NCBI GenBank assembly: GCA_963716925.1
Contig: CAVQUX010000006.1
Span: forward strand, 620,001-684,000
Direction: 5' to 3'
Source of the DNA: DAISKN01 sp963716925
GTDB lineage: Bacteria; Acidobacteriota; Vicinamibacteria; Marinacidobacterales; SMYC01
DNA: 64,000 bases
How positions within the stretch are numbered: the first letter of the stretch is position 1; each line of letters opens with the position of its first letter. Below, one piece after another: positions 30,795 to 40,500 of this stretch. The notes beneath the pieces are model-generated. The model was not told where the DNA came from, made no database searches, and worked only from the letters and a program-made list of their open reading frames with translations. A program made the position numbers and the translations under genes.

Positions 30795-31808
30795 TCACCT
30801 CGTGGACGCCTCGAGCTCGCGCACCAGCGCCTGCGCGTACTCCTTGGTCGTCGACTTGCCGCCGAGGTCGGGGGTCCGAACCTCTCCCCTCTTGAGCACG
30901 GCGAACGCCGCCTTCAACACGCGGTCGGCGGCCTCGTTCTCTCCCAGATGCCGGAGCATGAGGACTCCCGAGAACAGGAGAGCGGTGGGATTGGCGATAC
31001 CCTTCCCCGCGATGTCGGGTGCCGAGCCGTGGACCGCCTCGAAGACCGCGAACTGCTCGCCGATGTTGGCGGCGGGCACGAGGCCGAGCCCTCCCACGAG
31101 GCCGGCGCAGAGGTCCGAGACGATGTCCCCGTAGAGGTTCGAGAGCAGCAGAACGTCGAACTGGTTCGGGTTCAAGACGAGCTGCATCGCCAGGTTGTCG
31201 ACGATCTTGTGATCGAACTGGATGTCGGGATATTCCGCCGCCACCTGGCGGGCGCTGTCGAGGAACAGGCCGTCGGTGAGCTTCATGATGTTCGCCTTGT
31301 GGACGGCGGTGACTTTCTTGCGGCCGCGCTTTCTCGCATACTCGAAGGCGAACCGCGCGATGCGGATCGAGGCGTGGGAGGTGATGACCTTCAGCCCCTG
31401 GGTGACCCCGGGCATGATCATGTGCTCGATTCCCGAGTAGAGGTCCTCGGTGTTCTCGCGCACGATGACCAGGTTCACGTCCTCGTAGCGGGACTTCACC
31501 CCCTCGATGCTGCGGACCGGCCGGAGATTGGCGTAGAGGTCGAGCTCCTTGCGAAGCGTCACGTTGGCGCTCTGGAAGCCCTCCCCGACGAGCGTCGTCA
31601 GCGGCCCCTTGAACGCCACCTTGTTCTTGCGGATGGACTCGAGCAGCACCGGCGGCAGCGGGTTTCCCGTCTTCTCGTAGGCGCGGATCCCGGCTTCGAA
31701 CGGCTCCCACTCGAAGCCGACTCCGGTTTTTTCCAGAACGTGAATGGCGGCTTCGGTGATCTCGGGGCCGATCCCGTCTCCGGGAATGAGCGTGATGCGA
31801 TGAGCCAT
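30795..31808 (-). CDS. Isocitrate dehydrogenase, NAD-type short form (isocitrate/isopropylmalate family)
   Basis: A 337-residue decarboxylating dehydrogenase. Landmarks: ITLIPGDGIGPEI at the N-terminus, substrate-binding SANVTLRKELDLYANLRPVRS (the S-x-N-V-x-L-R and N-L-R-P pattern of isocitrate enzymes rather than isopropylmalate), IVRENTEDLYSGIEH, VHKANIMKLTDGLFLD with the catalytic Lys, and the dinucleotide region GSAPDIAGKGIANPTALLFS. It converts isocitrate to 2-oxoglutarate in the TCA cycle; homoisocitrate activity cannot be excluded. Its ATG is 28 bases from the divergent glycosyltransferase ATG. Confidence 0.9.
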   Translation of the reverse strand: MAHRITLIPGDGIGPEITEAAIHVLEKTGVGFEWEPFEAGIRAYEKTGNPLPPVLLESIRKNKVAFKGPLTTLVGEGFQSANVTLRKELDLYANLRPVRSIEGVKSRYEDVNLVIVRENTEDLYSGIEHMIMPGVTQGLKVITSHASIRIARFAFEYARKRGRKKVTAVHKANIMKLTDGLFLDSARQVAAEYPDIQFDHKIVDNLAMQLVLNPNQFDVLLLSNLYGDIVSDLCAGLVGGLGLVPAANIGEQFAVFEAVHGSAPDIAGKGIANPTALLFSGVLMLRHLGENEAADRVLKAAFAVLKRGEVRTPDLGGKSTTKEYAQALVRELEASTR

Positions 31809-31816
31809 GGTTGGGA

Positions 31817-31823
31817 TAGTCTA
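31817..31823. promoter_or_regulatory. Symmetric -10-like element TAGTCTA between divergent genes
   Basis: The 27-base gap between isocitrate dehydrogenase and the glycosyltransferase contains TAGTCT (31817-31822) on the plus strand and its mirror TAGACT on the minus strand. Predicted transcript starts would lie about 7 bases before the plus ATG (31836) and about 3 bases before the minus ATG (31808). The same heptamer sits between the divergent genes at 1337/1364. Confidence 0.4.
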
Positions 31824-31835
31824 GCATCGCAAGCC

Positions 31836-32552
31836 ATGACGCTGAGCGTGGTGATTCCGACGTGGAACGAGGCCTCTAACCTCGCCGCGACTCTCGGCGC
31901 GCTCCCCGAGGGCGCGGAGGTCGTGGTCGCGGACGGAGGCAGCGTCGATGGGACCGTTGCGATCGCCCGGCGTTCGGGCGCCCGCGTCGTCGCCTGCGAG
32001 CAGGGCCGCGCGCGCCAGATGAACTTCGGCGCCGGCGAAACCGGAGGAGACACACTCCTCTTCCTTCACGCCGACGCCGTCCTCGGAGCCGGCGCCGACG
32101 AGGCGATCGCGCGAGCCCTCGCCGATCCAGCCGTCGTGGGAGGGTTCTTTCGGCTTCGCATCCGAAGCTCCGGGGCGGCGCTTTCGATCGCCGCCGCCGG
32201 ATCCAACCTCCGGGCCCGCGCTCTACGGATGCCTTACGGGGATCAGGGTCTCTTCGTCAGGCGCTCGGTCTTCGAAGAGCTAGGGGGTTTCCCCGACGTC
32301 CCGTTCCTCGAGGATGTCGCATTAATAAGGATGGTGCGCAGGAGAGGGCGCCTCGCTCCGATTCCGGTACCGCTGTCGACGGGGGACCGCCACTGGAATG
32401 AGCTCGGTGTCCTGGGCACGACGCTTCTCGACTGGACGATGGTCGGACTCTACTTCGCGGGGGTCTCTCCGGCGACGCTGGTCTCCCACTACTCCCGGTG
32501 GCGCTCGCGGGAGGGAGGTCCGCGGATCGACCACGCCCCTCAGACCGACTGA
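31836..32552 (+). CDS. Family 2 glycosyltransferase (TIGR04283-like)
   Basis: A 238-residue GT-A protein: LSVVIPTWNEASNLAATL (nucleotide-sugar start), VVVADGGSVDGT, VVACEQGRARQMNFGA, LLFLHADAVLGA (D-x-D-like HAD), and MPYGDQGLFVRRSVFEELGGFPDVPFLEDV with the catalytic E-D. The signature G-R-x2-Q-M-N and FLHAD are those of the short TIGR04283-type transferases often linked with carotenoid or arsenosugar/phosphonolipid modification; the acceptor is unknown here. No membrane helix is present. Its end overlaps the convergent malic enzyme gene by 13 bases. Confidence 0.88.
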   Translation: MTLSVVIPTWNEASNLAATLGALPEGAEVVVADGGSVDGTVAIARRSGARVVACEQGRARQMNFGAGETGGDTLLFLHADAVLGAGADEAIARALADPAVVGGFFRLRIRSSGAALSIAAAGSNLRARALRMPYGDQGLFVRRSVFEELGGFPDVPFLEDVALIRMVRRRGRLAPIPVPLSTGDRHWNELGVLGTTLLDWTMVGLYFAGVSPATLVSHYSRWRSREGGPRIDHAPQTD

Positions 32553-34783
32553 GCTTCGACGGCGGCAATCGCCGCCATGTCCACGATCTCGTCGACCTCC
32601 GCGCCCCGCTGGAGCACGTGCACCGGTTTCTTGAGCCCGACGAGAATCGGACCCACCGCCTTGGCGTCGCCGAGCCGCTGGATGAGCTTGTAGGCGATGT
32701 TTCCCGCCTCGAGGCTCGGGAAGACGAGCACGTTCGCCGCTTCCTTCAAGCGGCTGAAGGGATAATCGCCGGTGAGGATCTCCCGCACGACGGCAGTATC
32801 CGCCTGCATTTCCCCGTCCACCGGAAGGCCGGGGTTCTGCTCGCGGATGAGCTCGACGGCGCGGCGCACCTTGTCGACGAGCGGATGCTTCGTGCTTCCG
32901 AAGTTCGAGAACGAGAGCATCGCCACCCGGGGCTCGACGTTGAAGCGGCGCGCCACCTCGGCGGCCTCGATGGCGATCTTCGCCAGATCCTCGGGCGTAG
33001 GATCGATGGTGACGGTGGTGTCGGCGAAGAACTTGATGTCGTTCTGGAAGACCATCATGTAGACCCCGGCGACGCGGGCGTCGGTCTTCACCCGGATGAC
33101 CTGAAGAGCGGGACGGATGGTCTCGGGGTAGTGCTGGGAGATGCCGGCGACCATGGCGTCGGCGTCCCCCAGGTTCACCATCATCGACCCGAACATGTTC
33201 GGGTTCCGCAGGAGGTGCTCGGCTTCATTGCGGGTGACCCCGCGCCGGTTCCTGAGCCCGTAGAGCTCCTCGGCGTAGACCTCGAGCTTGGCGGATTGAG
33301 CGGGGTCGATCATCTCGACGCCTTCGAGGTCGAGCCCCAGCTCCGTCATCCGCGCCCGGATGACGTCGGGCCGTCCGAGCAGGATGGGCTTCGCGATCTC
33401 TTCGTCCACCAGACGCTGGGCCGCTCGCAGGATCTTGACCTCCTCCCCTTCGGGAAAGACGATGCGCTTCGCGTCTTTCTTCGCCCGTACGATGACCGAG
33501 CGCATGACCTCGCGGCCGCGGCCGAGGCGCGCCTCCAGCTGGTCGCGATAGGAATCGAGGTCGATCTGAATTCGGGCGACCCCCGTCTCCATCGCCGCTT
33601 TCGCGACCGCCGGCGCCTCCCAGGTGAGGACCCGTGGGTCGAACGGACTGGGAATGATGTAATTGGGGCCGAAGCGCATGGAGTCGACGCCATAGGCCCT
33701 CATGACGGAATCGGGAACGTCTTCCTTGGTGAGATCGGCGAGGGCGTGGGTGGCGGCGAGCTTCATCTCCATGTTGATCGCGCGCGCCCTCACGTCGAGC
33801 GCACCCCGGAAGATGAAGGGAAAGCCGAGGACGTTGTTCACCTGGTTGGGAAAATCCGACCGCCCCGTCGCCATGACCAGGTCGTCCCGCACCGACATCG
33901 CGTCGTCCCAGCCGATCTCCGGATCGGGATTGGCCATGGCCATGACCAGAGGCTTGCGGTTCATCGAAGCCACCATCGCCTTGGAGACCGCGTCTTTCGC
34001 CGAGACGCCCATGAAGACGTCGGCCCCTTCCATCGCTTCCCCGAGGGTTCGAAGACGCGTATCGAGAGCGTAGCGTTCCTTGTAAGGATTCATCCCTTCG
34101 GTGCGGCCCTTGTAGATCACTCCCTTGGAGTCGGCCATGGTGATGTTCTCGTGACGGACGCCGAGGCTCTCGATGAGCTCGGCGCAGGCGATGCCCGCGG
34201 CGCCGGCGCCGTTCACGACCACCTTGATGCGGGCGATGTCCTTCTCGGCGAGCTCGAGCCAGTTCAGGAGCGCCGCTCCGGAGATGATGGCGGTGCCATG
34301 CTGGTCGTCGTGGAACACGGGAATGTCGAGCTCGCGCTTCAGAGTCTCCTCGATATAGAAACAATCGGGCGCCTTGATGTCCTCGAGGTTGATCCCGCCG
34401 AACGTGGGCTCGAGGGCCTTGACGACGCGGATGACGTCGTCGGGATCGGAGGCGTTGAGCTCGAGGTCGAACACGTCGATGTCCGCGAACCTCTTGAACA
34501 GTACTCCTTTTCCTTCCATCACCGGCTTCGCCGCGAGGGGGCCGATGTTGCCGAGACCGAGCACCGCGGTGCCGTTCGATACCACGGCGACGAGATTCCC
34601 CTTCGTCGTATAGGTGAAGACGTCCTCGGGGTTCCGCTTGATCTCGAGGCAGGGCTCGGCGACGCCCGGAGTGTAAGCGAGAGAGAGATCTCTCGCCGTC
34701 TGGGTCGGCTTGGTGGGCCGGATCTCGATCTTGCCCCGGCGTCCCTGGGAGTGATAGTCCAGAGCGTCCTGCTTGCGAATCAC
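32540..34783 (-). CDS. maeB: NADP-dependent malic enzyme with C-terminal phosphotransacetylase-like domain
   Basis: A 747-residue two-domain protein. Residues 1-425: malic enzyme with SLAYTPGVAEPCLEI, the catalytic-type Lys/Asp region NLVAVVSNGTAVLGLGNIGPLAAKPVMEGK, GINLEDIKAPDCFYIE, HDDQHGTAII and the nucleotide fold VVNGAGAAGIACAELIE. Residues 435-747: phosphate acetyltransferase-like domain (IVFPEGEEVKILRAAQ, MVNLGDADAMVAG, FPSLEAGNIAYKLIQRLG), regulatory rather than catalytic in characterised MaeB enzymes. It decarboxylates malate to pyruvate, yielding NADPH. A ribosome-binding site GGAGG precedes ATG 34783. Confidence 0.94.
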   Translation of the reverse strand: MIRKQDALDYHSQGRRGKIEIRPTKPTQTARDLSLAYTPGVAEPCLEIKRNPEDVFTYTTKGNLVAVVSNGTAVLGLGNIGPLAAKPVMEGKGVLFKRFADIDVFDLELNASDPDDVIRVVKALEPTFGGINLEDIKAPDCFYIEETLKRELDIPVFHDDQHGTAIISGAALLNWLELAEKDIARIKVVVNGAGAAGIACAELIESLGVRHENITMADSKGVIYKGRTEGMNPYKERYALDTRLRTLGEAMEGADVFMGVSAKDAVSKAMVASMNRKPLVMAMANPDPEIGWDDAMSVRDDLVMATGRSDFPNQVNNVLGFPFIFRGALDVRARAINMEMKLAATHALADLTKEDVPDSVMRAYGVDSMRFGPNYIIPSPFDPRVLTWEAPAVAKAAMETGVARIQIDLDSYRDQLEARLGRGREVMRSVIVRAKKDAKRIVFPEGEEVKILRAAQRLVDEEIAKPILLGRPDVIRARMTELGLDLEGVEMIDPAQSAKLEVYAEELYGLRNRRGVTRNEAEHLLRNPNMFGSMMVNLGDADAMVAGISQHYPETIRPALQVIRVKTDARVAGVYMMVFQNDIKFFADTTVTIDPTPEDLAKIAIEAAEVARRFNVEPRVAMLSFSNFGSTKHPLVDKVRRAVELIREQNPGLPVDGEMQADTAVVREILTGDYPFSRLKEAANVLVFPSLEAGNIAYKLIQRLGDAKAVGPILVGLKKPVHVLQRGAEVDEIVDMAAIAAVEAQSV

Positions 34784-34821
34784 GGAACCTCCTGCATGGG
34801 TTACATGGGAAAGAAACAGGT

Positions 34822-34828
34822 TATCTTA
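34822..34828. promoter_or_regulatory. Candidate shared -10 region between divergent maeB and GNAT-like gene
   Basis: TATCTT at 34822-34827 on the plus strand and TAAGAT on the minus strand (34828 to 34823) lie in the only AT-rich patch of the 65-base gap. They would leave leaders of about 15 and 33 bases. No -35 elements stand out. Confidence 0.3.
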
Positions 34829-34848
34829 ACAAAACCGGGCGTCCCGCG

Positions 34849-35796
34849 GTGACGGACTTCCTCACGCTCCTGGATCTCGACGCCCTCGCGGCCGAGTACG
34901 ACGAGGCGGTCGCGTCCGGCTTCCTCGTCGATCGGTTCTGCTCCAGCAGCTTCTGGATTCTCCCCGCCGCGCGTCACCTGAGCCCCGAGGCCTTGCCGCG
35001 GATTCTCCGGGCGAATGGAGCCTACGCGGTCCTGGCGCGCAGCTCCTCCTGGCTCCACCCGCTGGAAGCGTCCTGGGGACTCTGCTGTCCCCTCGTGGGC
35101 CGGGACCCGGCTGCGGCGGTCGAGCTCTTCGTCGACGCCCTGGAGGGCGACCGCGAGTGGAGCGCCGCCCTCGCGACCGGGCTCGACGAATCGTCCCCGC
35201 TGTGGAAGAAGCTCGGCCGGGAGCTCGCCCGCCGATACGGCGTCGAGCGCGGGCCGATCACCCGCCGTTACGTCGCCCACCTCGAGGACGGCCTCGACGG
35301 ATTCCTCGAGCGGCGCCCCGCGGGTCTCCGAAAGAACCTGGAGAAGGCGTCCCGGCGGGCGCAGCGATCGGGTTTGACGTTCGAGGCGAGGGACGGGGGA
35401 GAATCGAGCTTCGAACGAATCCTCGCGATCGAGCGCCGGAGCTGGAAAGGTCAGAACGGGGTCGGCATCGACCGGGAGCCCATGCGCTCGTTCTACCGGG
35501 AGATGAACCGGAGACTTCTCGACCGGGGGCAGCGGCGGTTGATGTTCGCGAGGCTCGAGGACGACGACGTCGCCTATATCTTCGGAGGCCTCTTCGGCGA
35601 CACCTACCGCGGGCTCCAGTTCAGCTTCGACTCGCGGTTCTCGTCCCTCTCCCCGGGAAACCTCTGCCAGCTCGAAGAAATCCGCCGCCTCGCCGAATCC
35701 GGCGTTCGCCGGTACGATCTCGGCTCCGAGGTGCGCTACAAGCGGCAGTGGGGGGAGGAGGTGGTCGCGACCGCATCCCTCGTCGCCCGCCGCTGA
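34849..35796 (+). CDS. GNAT-fold (BioF2/CelD-like) acetyltransferase-type protein
   Basis: A 315-residue protein starting at GTG 34849. The C-terminal half has the BioF2-like/acetyltransf_6 pattern: RRPAGLRKNLEKASRRAQRSG, ILAIERRSWKGQNGVGI, FYREMNRRLLDRGQRRLMFARLEDDDVAYIFGG, YRGLQFSFDSRFSSLSPGN and YDLGSEVRYKRQWGEE, which matches peptidoglycan- or cellulose-associated GNAT-like proteins (FemAB superfamily). The N-terminal 150 residues are helical and less conserved. The substrate is unknown; transfer of an acyl or aminoacyl group to an envelope polymer is plausible. Confidence 0.78.
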   Translation: MTDFLTLLDLDALAAEYDEAVASGFLVDRFCSSSFWILPAARHLSPEALPRILRANGAYAVLARSSSWLHPLEASWGLCCPLVGRDPAAAVELFVDALEGDREWSAALATGLDESSPLWKKLGRELARRYGVERGPITRRYVAHLEDGLDGFLERRPAGLRKNLEKASRRAQRSGLTFEARDGGESSFERILAIERRSWKGQNGVGIDREPMRSFYREMNRRLLDRGQRRLMFARLEDDDVAYIFGGLFGDTYRGLQFSFDSRFSSLSPGNLCQLEEIRRLAESGVRRYDLGSEVRYKRQWGEEVVATASLVARR

Positions 35797-35803
35797 GCCG
35801 CGG

Positions 35804-36979
35804 TTACTCGTAGATCAGGTAGCGGTCGCGGACTTTCTTGAAGTGTCCGAGATCCACCTGCCATGAGCTTTCGATATCCGAGAGCGGAGCGTCGCCGTCG
35901 ATGAGCTCCCGGATCCGGCCGTTGCCCGCGAGGATGTCGATCGCCGGCCGCTCGAGCTCGTACTCGTACGGAGGCGGGCGCCACGAGAACTCGTCGGGCC
36001 AGAGCCGCCTCGCCCAGCAGATGAGGGCGTAGCCGGTGCGCACCGGGCGATAGGACTCCCGATCGACCACGTGCTGCTGGACGCCGCCGCAGACCATCCC
36101 CCGGAACTTCTGGAACGTGGGCTCGAAGGAGAGCGGACGGAATATCACTCCCGGCAGATCCTCGTTCGCGAGCTCGCGCGCGAGCTTCTCGCCGTCGATC
36201 CAGGGCGCCCCCATGATCTCGAAGGGTCTCGTGGTGCCTCGGCCTTCGGAGAGGTTCGTACCCTCCAACAGACAGGCGCCGGGGTACACCGTGGCGGTGT
36301 CGAGAGTGGGCATGTTGGGGGATGGAAGCACCCAGGGAAGACCGGTCTCGTCGAACCACTGCGAGCGGCCCCAGCCCTCGACCGGAATTACCGTGAGGCG
36401 GCAGTCGATCCCGTACTCTTCGTTCACCAGCCGCGCGATCTCGCCCGCGGTCATCCCATGCCGGTTGGGAAGGGAGTAGAGCCCGACGAACGAGAGGTGG
36501 CTCGCCTCGATGAGGTTCCCCTCCACCAGGTGGCCGCCGATGGGATTCGGACGGTCGAGGACGATCATCTCGATCCCGTCGCGGGCGCAGGCCTCCATCG
36601 CGTGCGCCATGGTCCAGACGTAGGTGTAGTAGCGGGAGCCCACGTCCTGGATGTCGAAGACCACCGCGTCGAGCCCCGCGAGCATCTCCTTCGTCGGGAC
36701 GCGCGTCGGTCCGTAGAGGCTTCGAACGGGAAGCCCGGTCTTCGCGTCCGTCGCGTCCGAGACCTCGATCAGGTCCTGGGCGGTCGAGCGGAGCCCGTGC
36801 TCCGGGCCGAAGAGGGCCGCGATCGTAACCTCCGCTCTTCCGTGGAGCAGATCGATGGCGTGCCGCAGAGAGCGGTCGACGGTGGTGGGGTTGGCGATGA
36901 GACCGATGCGTTTCCCGGCGACGCGATCGATCTCTTCCTCGACGAGCCGTTCGAGGCCGGGCACGACCTTCGAGGTCAT
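35804..36979 (-). CDS. DUF1343 / NamZ-like exo-beta-N-acetylmuramidase
   Basis: A 391-residue protein of the DUF1343 family, whose characterised member NamZ removes N-acetylmuramic acid from the non-reducing end of peptidoglycan fragments. Visible landmarks: KRIGLIANPTTVDRSLRHAID, LFGPEHGLRSTAQDL (the conserved G-P-E-H-G), VFDIQDVGSRYYTYVWTM, MIVLDRPNPIGGHLVEGN, SLPNRHGMTAGEIA, and LPSPNMPTLDTATVYPGACLLEGTNLSEGRGTT-type block split around residue 220. It lacks an obvious signal peptide, unlike many relatives, which suggests a cytoplasmic recycling role or an undetected upstream start. Convergent with the GNAT-like gene. Confidence 0.88.
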   Translation of the reverse strand: MTSKVVPGLERLVEEEIDRVAGKRIGLIANPTTVDRSLRHAIDLLHGRAEVTIAALFGPEHGLRSTAQDLIEVSDATDAKTGLPVRSLYGPTRVPTKEMLAGLDAVVFDIQDVGSRYYTYVWTMAHAMEACARDGIEMIVLDRPNPIGGHLVEGNLIEASHLSFVGLYSLPNRHGMTAGEIARLVNEEYGIDCRLTVIPVEGWGRSQWFDETGLPWVLPSPNMPTLDTATVYPGACLLEGTNLSEGRGTTRPFEIMGAPWIDGEKLARELANEDLPGVIFRPLSFEPTFQKFRGMVCGGVQQHVVDRESYRPVRTGYALICWARRLWPDEFSWRPPPYEYELERPAIDILAGNGRIRELIDGDAPLSDIESSWQVDLGHFKKVRDRYLIYE

Positions 36980-37031
36980 CCAGTTATTATCGCACCCGAA
37001 GAATCGTCAGGATAGCCTCGCGAATTCTCGC

Positions 37032-37446
37032 TCAGTCGGCCTTCTTCGGCTTTCCGGAGAGGGAGTCGACGCTCAACGTTCCGGAGCCGCGAGCGGCGAT
37101 ATAGAGGAAGGCGAAGCAGTAGAGAACGGCGAGCTCTCCCCGGTTCCGAATCGGAAAGGCCGCGTTCGGCGCGTGGACCATGAAGTAGGCGACGGCCATC
37201 TGGCCGCTCGCGAGAAAGGCCGCCCAGCTCGCCTGGAATCCGACGGCGATCAGGAGACCGCCGAAGAACTCGATGAGACCGGCGAAGAACATCATGCGAG
37301 AGAAAGGGCGCCGAGCCTCCGGCTTCTCCCATCCCCCCGAGCCATCCGAAGAGCTTCTGCGCGCCGTGCTGCGCGAACAGAAGCCCGGCGACCATCCGAA
37401 ACACGGCATAGAAGACTCCTGAGAACCTGCCCAGATAACGGTCCAC
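37032..37446 (-). CDS. DoxX family membrane protein (single-base frameshift near 37305)
   Basis: From GTG 37446 (GGGGAGG upstream) the frame reads VFYAVFRMVAGLLFAQHGAQKLFGWLGG, a textbook DoxX opening, but after GSAPF it goes out of register. One frame over it continues SRMMFFAGLIEFFGGLLIAVGF, QMAVAYFMVHAP and ELAVLYCFAFLYIAARGSG, ending at 37032. Dropping one base of CCCTTTCTC joins the two into a normal 137-residue, four-helix DoxX protein. DoxX proteins are linked to thiosulfate:quinone oxidoreductase or to oxidative-stress complexes; no partner is nearby. Confidence 0.8.
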
Positions 37447-37576
37447 GCGTGCCTCCCCTCGGCTTGGAACAATGCCGGCAACGGTTGTATGCGCGGAGGG
37501 TCGCCCGCGTCAAGCGCGACGAGCCCTTCGAGCGCGGCGAGCCCATGGGCTATCATCGCGATGCGGAGGGCCGAAC

Positions 37577-40500
37577 ATGATTCCTTTCCTCACCCTGCTC
37601 GCGGGTATCGCATCGCCTCAGGCTCCTGAAGCGGAGAAGCCGCAAAGCCTGCCGCTCGAGGTCGCTGAAGTTCTCGAGTTCGAGGTCGACGAGGGGACGT
37701 GGATGTCCCTGGACGTCTCCCCCGACGGGAAGACCCTGGTCTTCGACCTCCTCGGAGACATCTACACTCTTCCCCTGTCGGGAGGCGAGGCGACCCGCAT
37801 CGTCGGCGGAATCTCCTTCGAGAGCCAGCCGCGCTTTTCCCCCGACGGGCGGACCGTAGCGCTTCTGAGCGACCGGAGCGGCGTCGAGAACCTGTGGCTC
37901 GTCGACGCCGACGGAGCCAATCCCCGGCCGGTGACGAAAGACAAGGAAACGAAGTCCCGCCCTCAGCTCATGGCCTCTCCCTCCTGGACGACGGACGGAG
38001 AGTACCTTCTCGTTTCCAGGAGCCGGCCTCCCGAGAGGACCTACGGCCTCTTCCTCTACCATCGGGATGGCGGCGCAGGAGCCCGGGTGGGTCCGCCGCC
38101 CCCGAAGGACGAGCCGCCGGTCCCGGGACAGCCGCAGGTTCAGCCGCCCAACAAGCTGGGCGCCGTCGCCTCACCCGACGGCCGCTACATCTATTACGCC
38201 GAGCGCCGAGGCGCCTTCAACTACAACGCCCAGTTCCCCATCTGGCAGATCGTGAGGTTCGACCGCGAGACCAGCGAGACCGCGACCGTCACCAACGCCC
38301 AGGGGAGCGCGCTCCGTCCCCTCCTCTCGCCCGACGGGAAGTCGCTGGTCTACGCCTCCCGCTTCCGCACGGGAACGGGATTGAGAGTGCGGGATCTCGA
38401 GAGCGGCGCCGAGCGCTGGCTCCATTATCCCGTGACCCGGGACGACCAGGAGTCCCGCGCGACCCGGGACACCATGCCCGGATACGCTTTCACTCCCGAC
38501 GGGAAGTCGCTGGTGCTCTCCGCCGGGGGCAAGATCCATCGAATCGATTTCGCGACGGGAGAGTCGCGGGTCGTTCCCTTCACCGCGAAGGTCGCGGCCG
38601 AGATCGGGCCCCGGGTCCATTTCCGGAGCCGGGTCGACGATTCCGAGACCGTGCGGGCGCGGGTGATCCGCTGGCCCTCGCCCTCCCCCGACGGGACTCG
38701 GCTCGCCTTAAGCGCTTTCAATCACGTCTGGGTGGCATCGCTCCCCGGTGGAGCTCCGCCCCGGAGGCTCACGAAGCTCGACACGGCAGAGTTCATGCCC
38801 ACCTGGTCTCCCGACGGACAGAGCATCGCCTTCGTCACCTGGTCGACCGAGGGGGGCCATATCTATCGAGCGGCCGCCGATGGATCCGGAGTGCCCGAAA
38901 GGCTCACGGACCACCCCGCGTTCTACGCCGACCCCGTGTACTCGCCGGACGGGACGAAGATCGTTTTCGTGACGGGCTCGGTCTCGGACCAGCTGTACTC
39001 CTTCCTGAAGGAGGATGCGGTCTACGGCGACGACGGGGAGATCGCCGGCGTCTCCCCGACGGGAGCGCTCGACCTCCGGCACATCCCTTCCTCGGGGGGG
39101 CCCTCGACTCTCATCGCCTCCGCCGGCGACGGGCGATTTCCGCATTTCACGTCGGACCCGGAGCGCGTCTACCTGACGAGCTCCTCCGGCCTCACCTCCA
39201 TCCGACTCGACGGCTTCGATCGCAAGACGCACTTCAAGATCGTGGGCTCGGGTCCCGCCGCTCCGGAGCCCCCGGTCGCGGACGCGATCTCGCTCTCTCC
39301 CGATGGCCGCCGCGCGTTCGTCAGTATCCAGAACAAGCACTACCTCGTTTCCGTGCCGCGAGCGGGAAAGGAAGTGGTGGAGATTTCGATCGCGCCCGGC
39401 GGCGATCCCGCGTTTCCGGTGAAGCCGCTCTCCGCCGAAGGCGGCAACTATCTCGGCTGGTCACGCGATGGATCCCGGGTGTACTGGTCTTCGGGCCGCC
39501 GGTTCTTCCGTCAGGCGGTAGCACCCGAGCTCGCCGCGACTCCCGAGGTCGCCGACATCGACGTCTCCCTTCCCCGGCCGAAGCCTGCGGGTACGGTGGT
39601 CCTTCGCGGCGCCTCGCGCATCATCACCATGAACGGGGACGAGGTGCTCGAAGGCGGCGACCTGGTGGTGACGGGAAACCGCATCCAGGCGGTGGGAGTC
39701 AAGGCGGAGCTTCCCCCGGGTGCGACCGTCATCGACGTCTCGGGAAAAACGCTGATGCCGGGTCTGGTGGACGCCCACTCGCACATGTGGGCGCCCCGCC
39801 GGGTGCATCAGACCGAAGTGTGGCAATACCTCGCGAACCTCGCCTACGGCGTAACCACGACCCGGGATCCGCAAACCTCGACCGACGATGTCTTCGCCTA
39901 CTCCGACCTCGTCGAGGCGGGACGGATCCTCGGGCCGCGGGTCTTCGCCACCGGGCCGGGGATCTTCGCGGCCTCGGGGATCCACGACGAGGAGACGGCG
40001 TCGAATCTTCTCAAGCGATACCGGGAAGCCTATGACAGCCGCACGATCAAGCAGTACGTCGTCGGGGACCGCATCGTCCGGCAGTGGGTGGCCATGGCGG
40101 CGCGCAAGCACGAGCTCAGCCCCACGACCGAGGGCGCTCTCGACATGAAGCTCGATCTAACGCAGATGGCAGATGGCTACTCGGGGCACGAGCACAGCCT
40201 CCCGCTCATCCCGATCTACGACGACGTCGCCCAGTACGTCGCCCGGACGAAAACGTACTACACGCCCACGATCCTCGTGGCCTACGGCGGTCCCTGGACG
40301 GAGAACTACTTCTTCCAGAACACCGACGTCGCCTCCGACGAGAAGCTCGGACGCTTCATCCCCTACCAGCTTCTCGACAACATGACGAGGCGCCGCGGGC
40401 AGTGGTTCCTGAAAGAGGAGTACGTGTATCCCGGCATCGCCGAGGGTGCCGCGAAGGTCGTGCGCGCCGGAGGAAAGGTCTGTCTCGGAAGCCACGGGCA

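Noticed and set aside
32498..34852. Plus-strand open frame of 784 codons opposite maeB
   Set aside because: It is the mirror of a perfectly conserved malic enzyme; no recognisable protein features.
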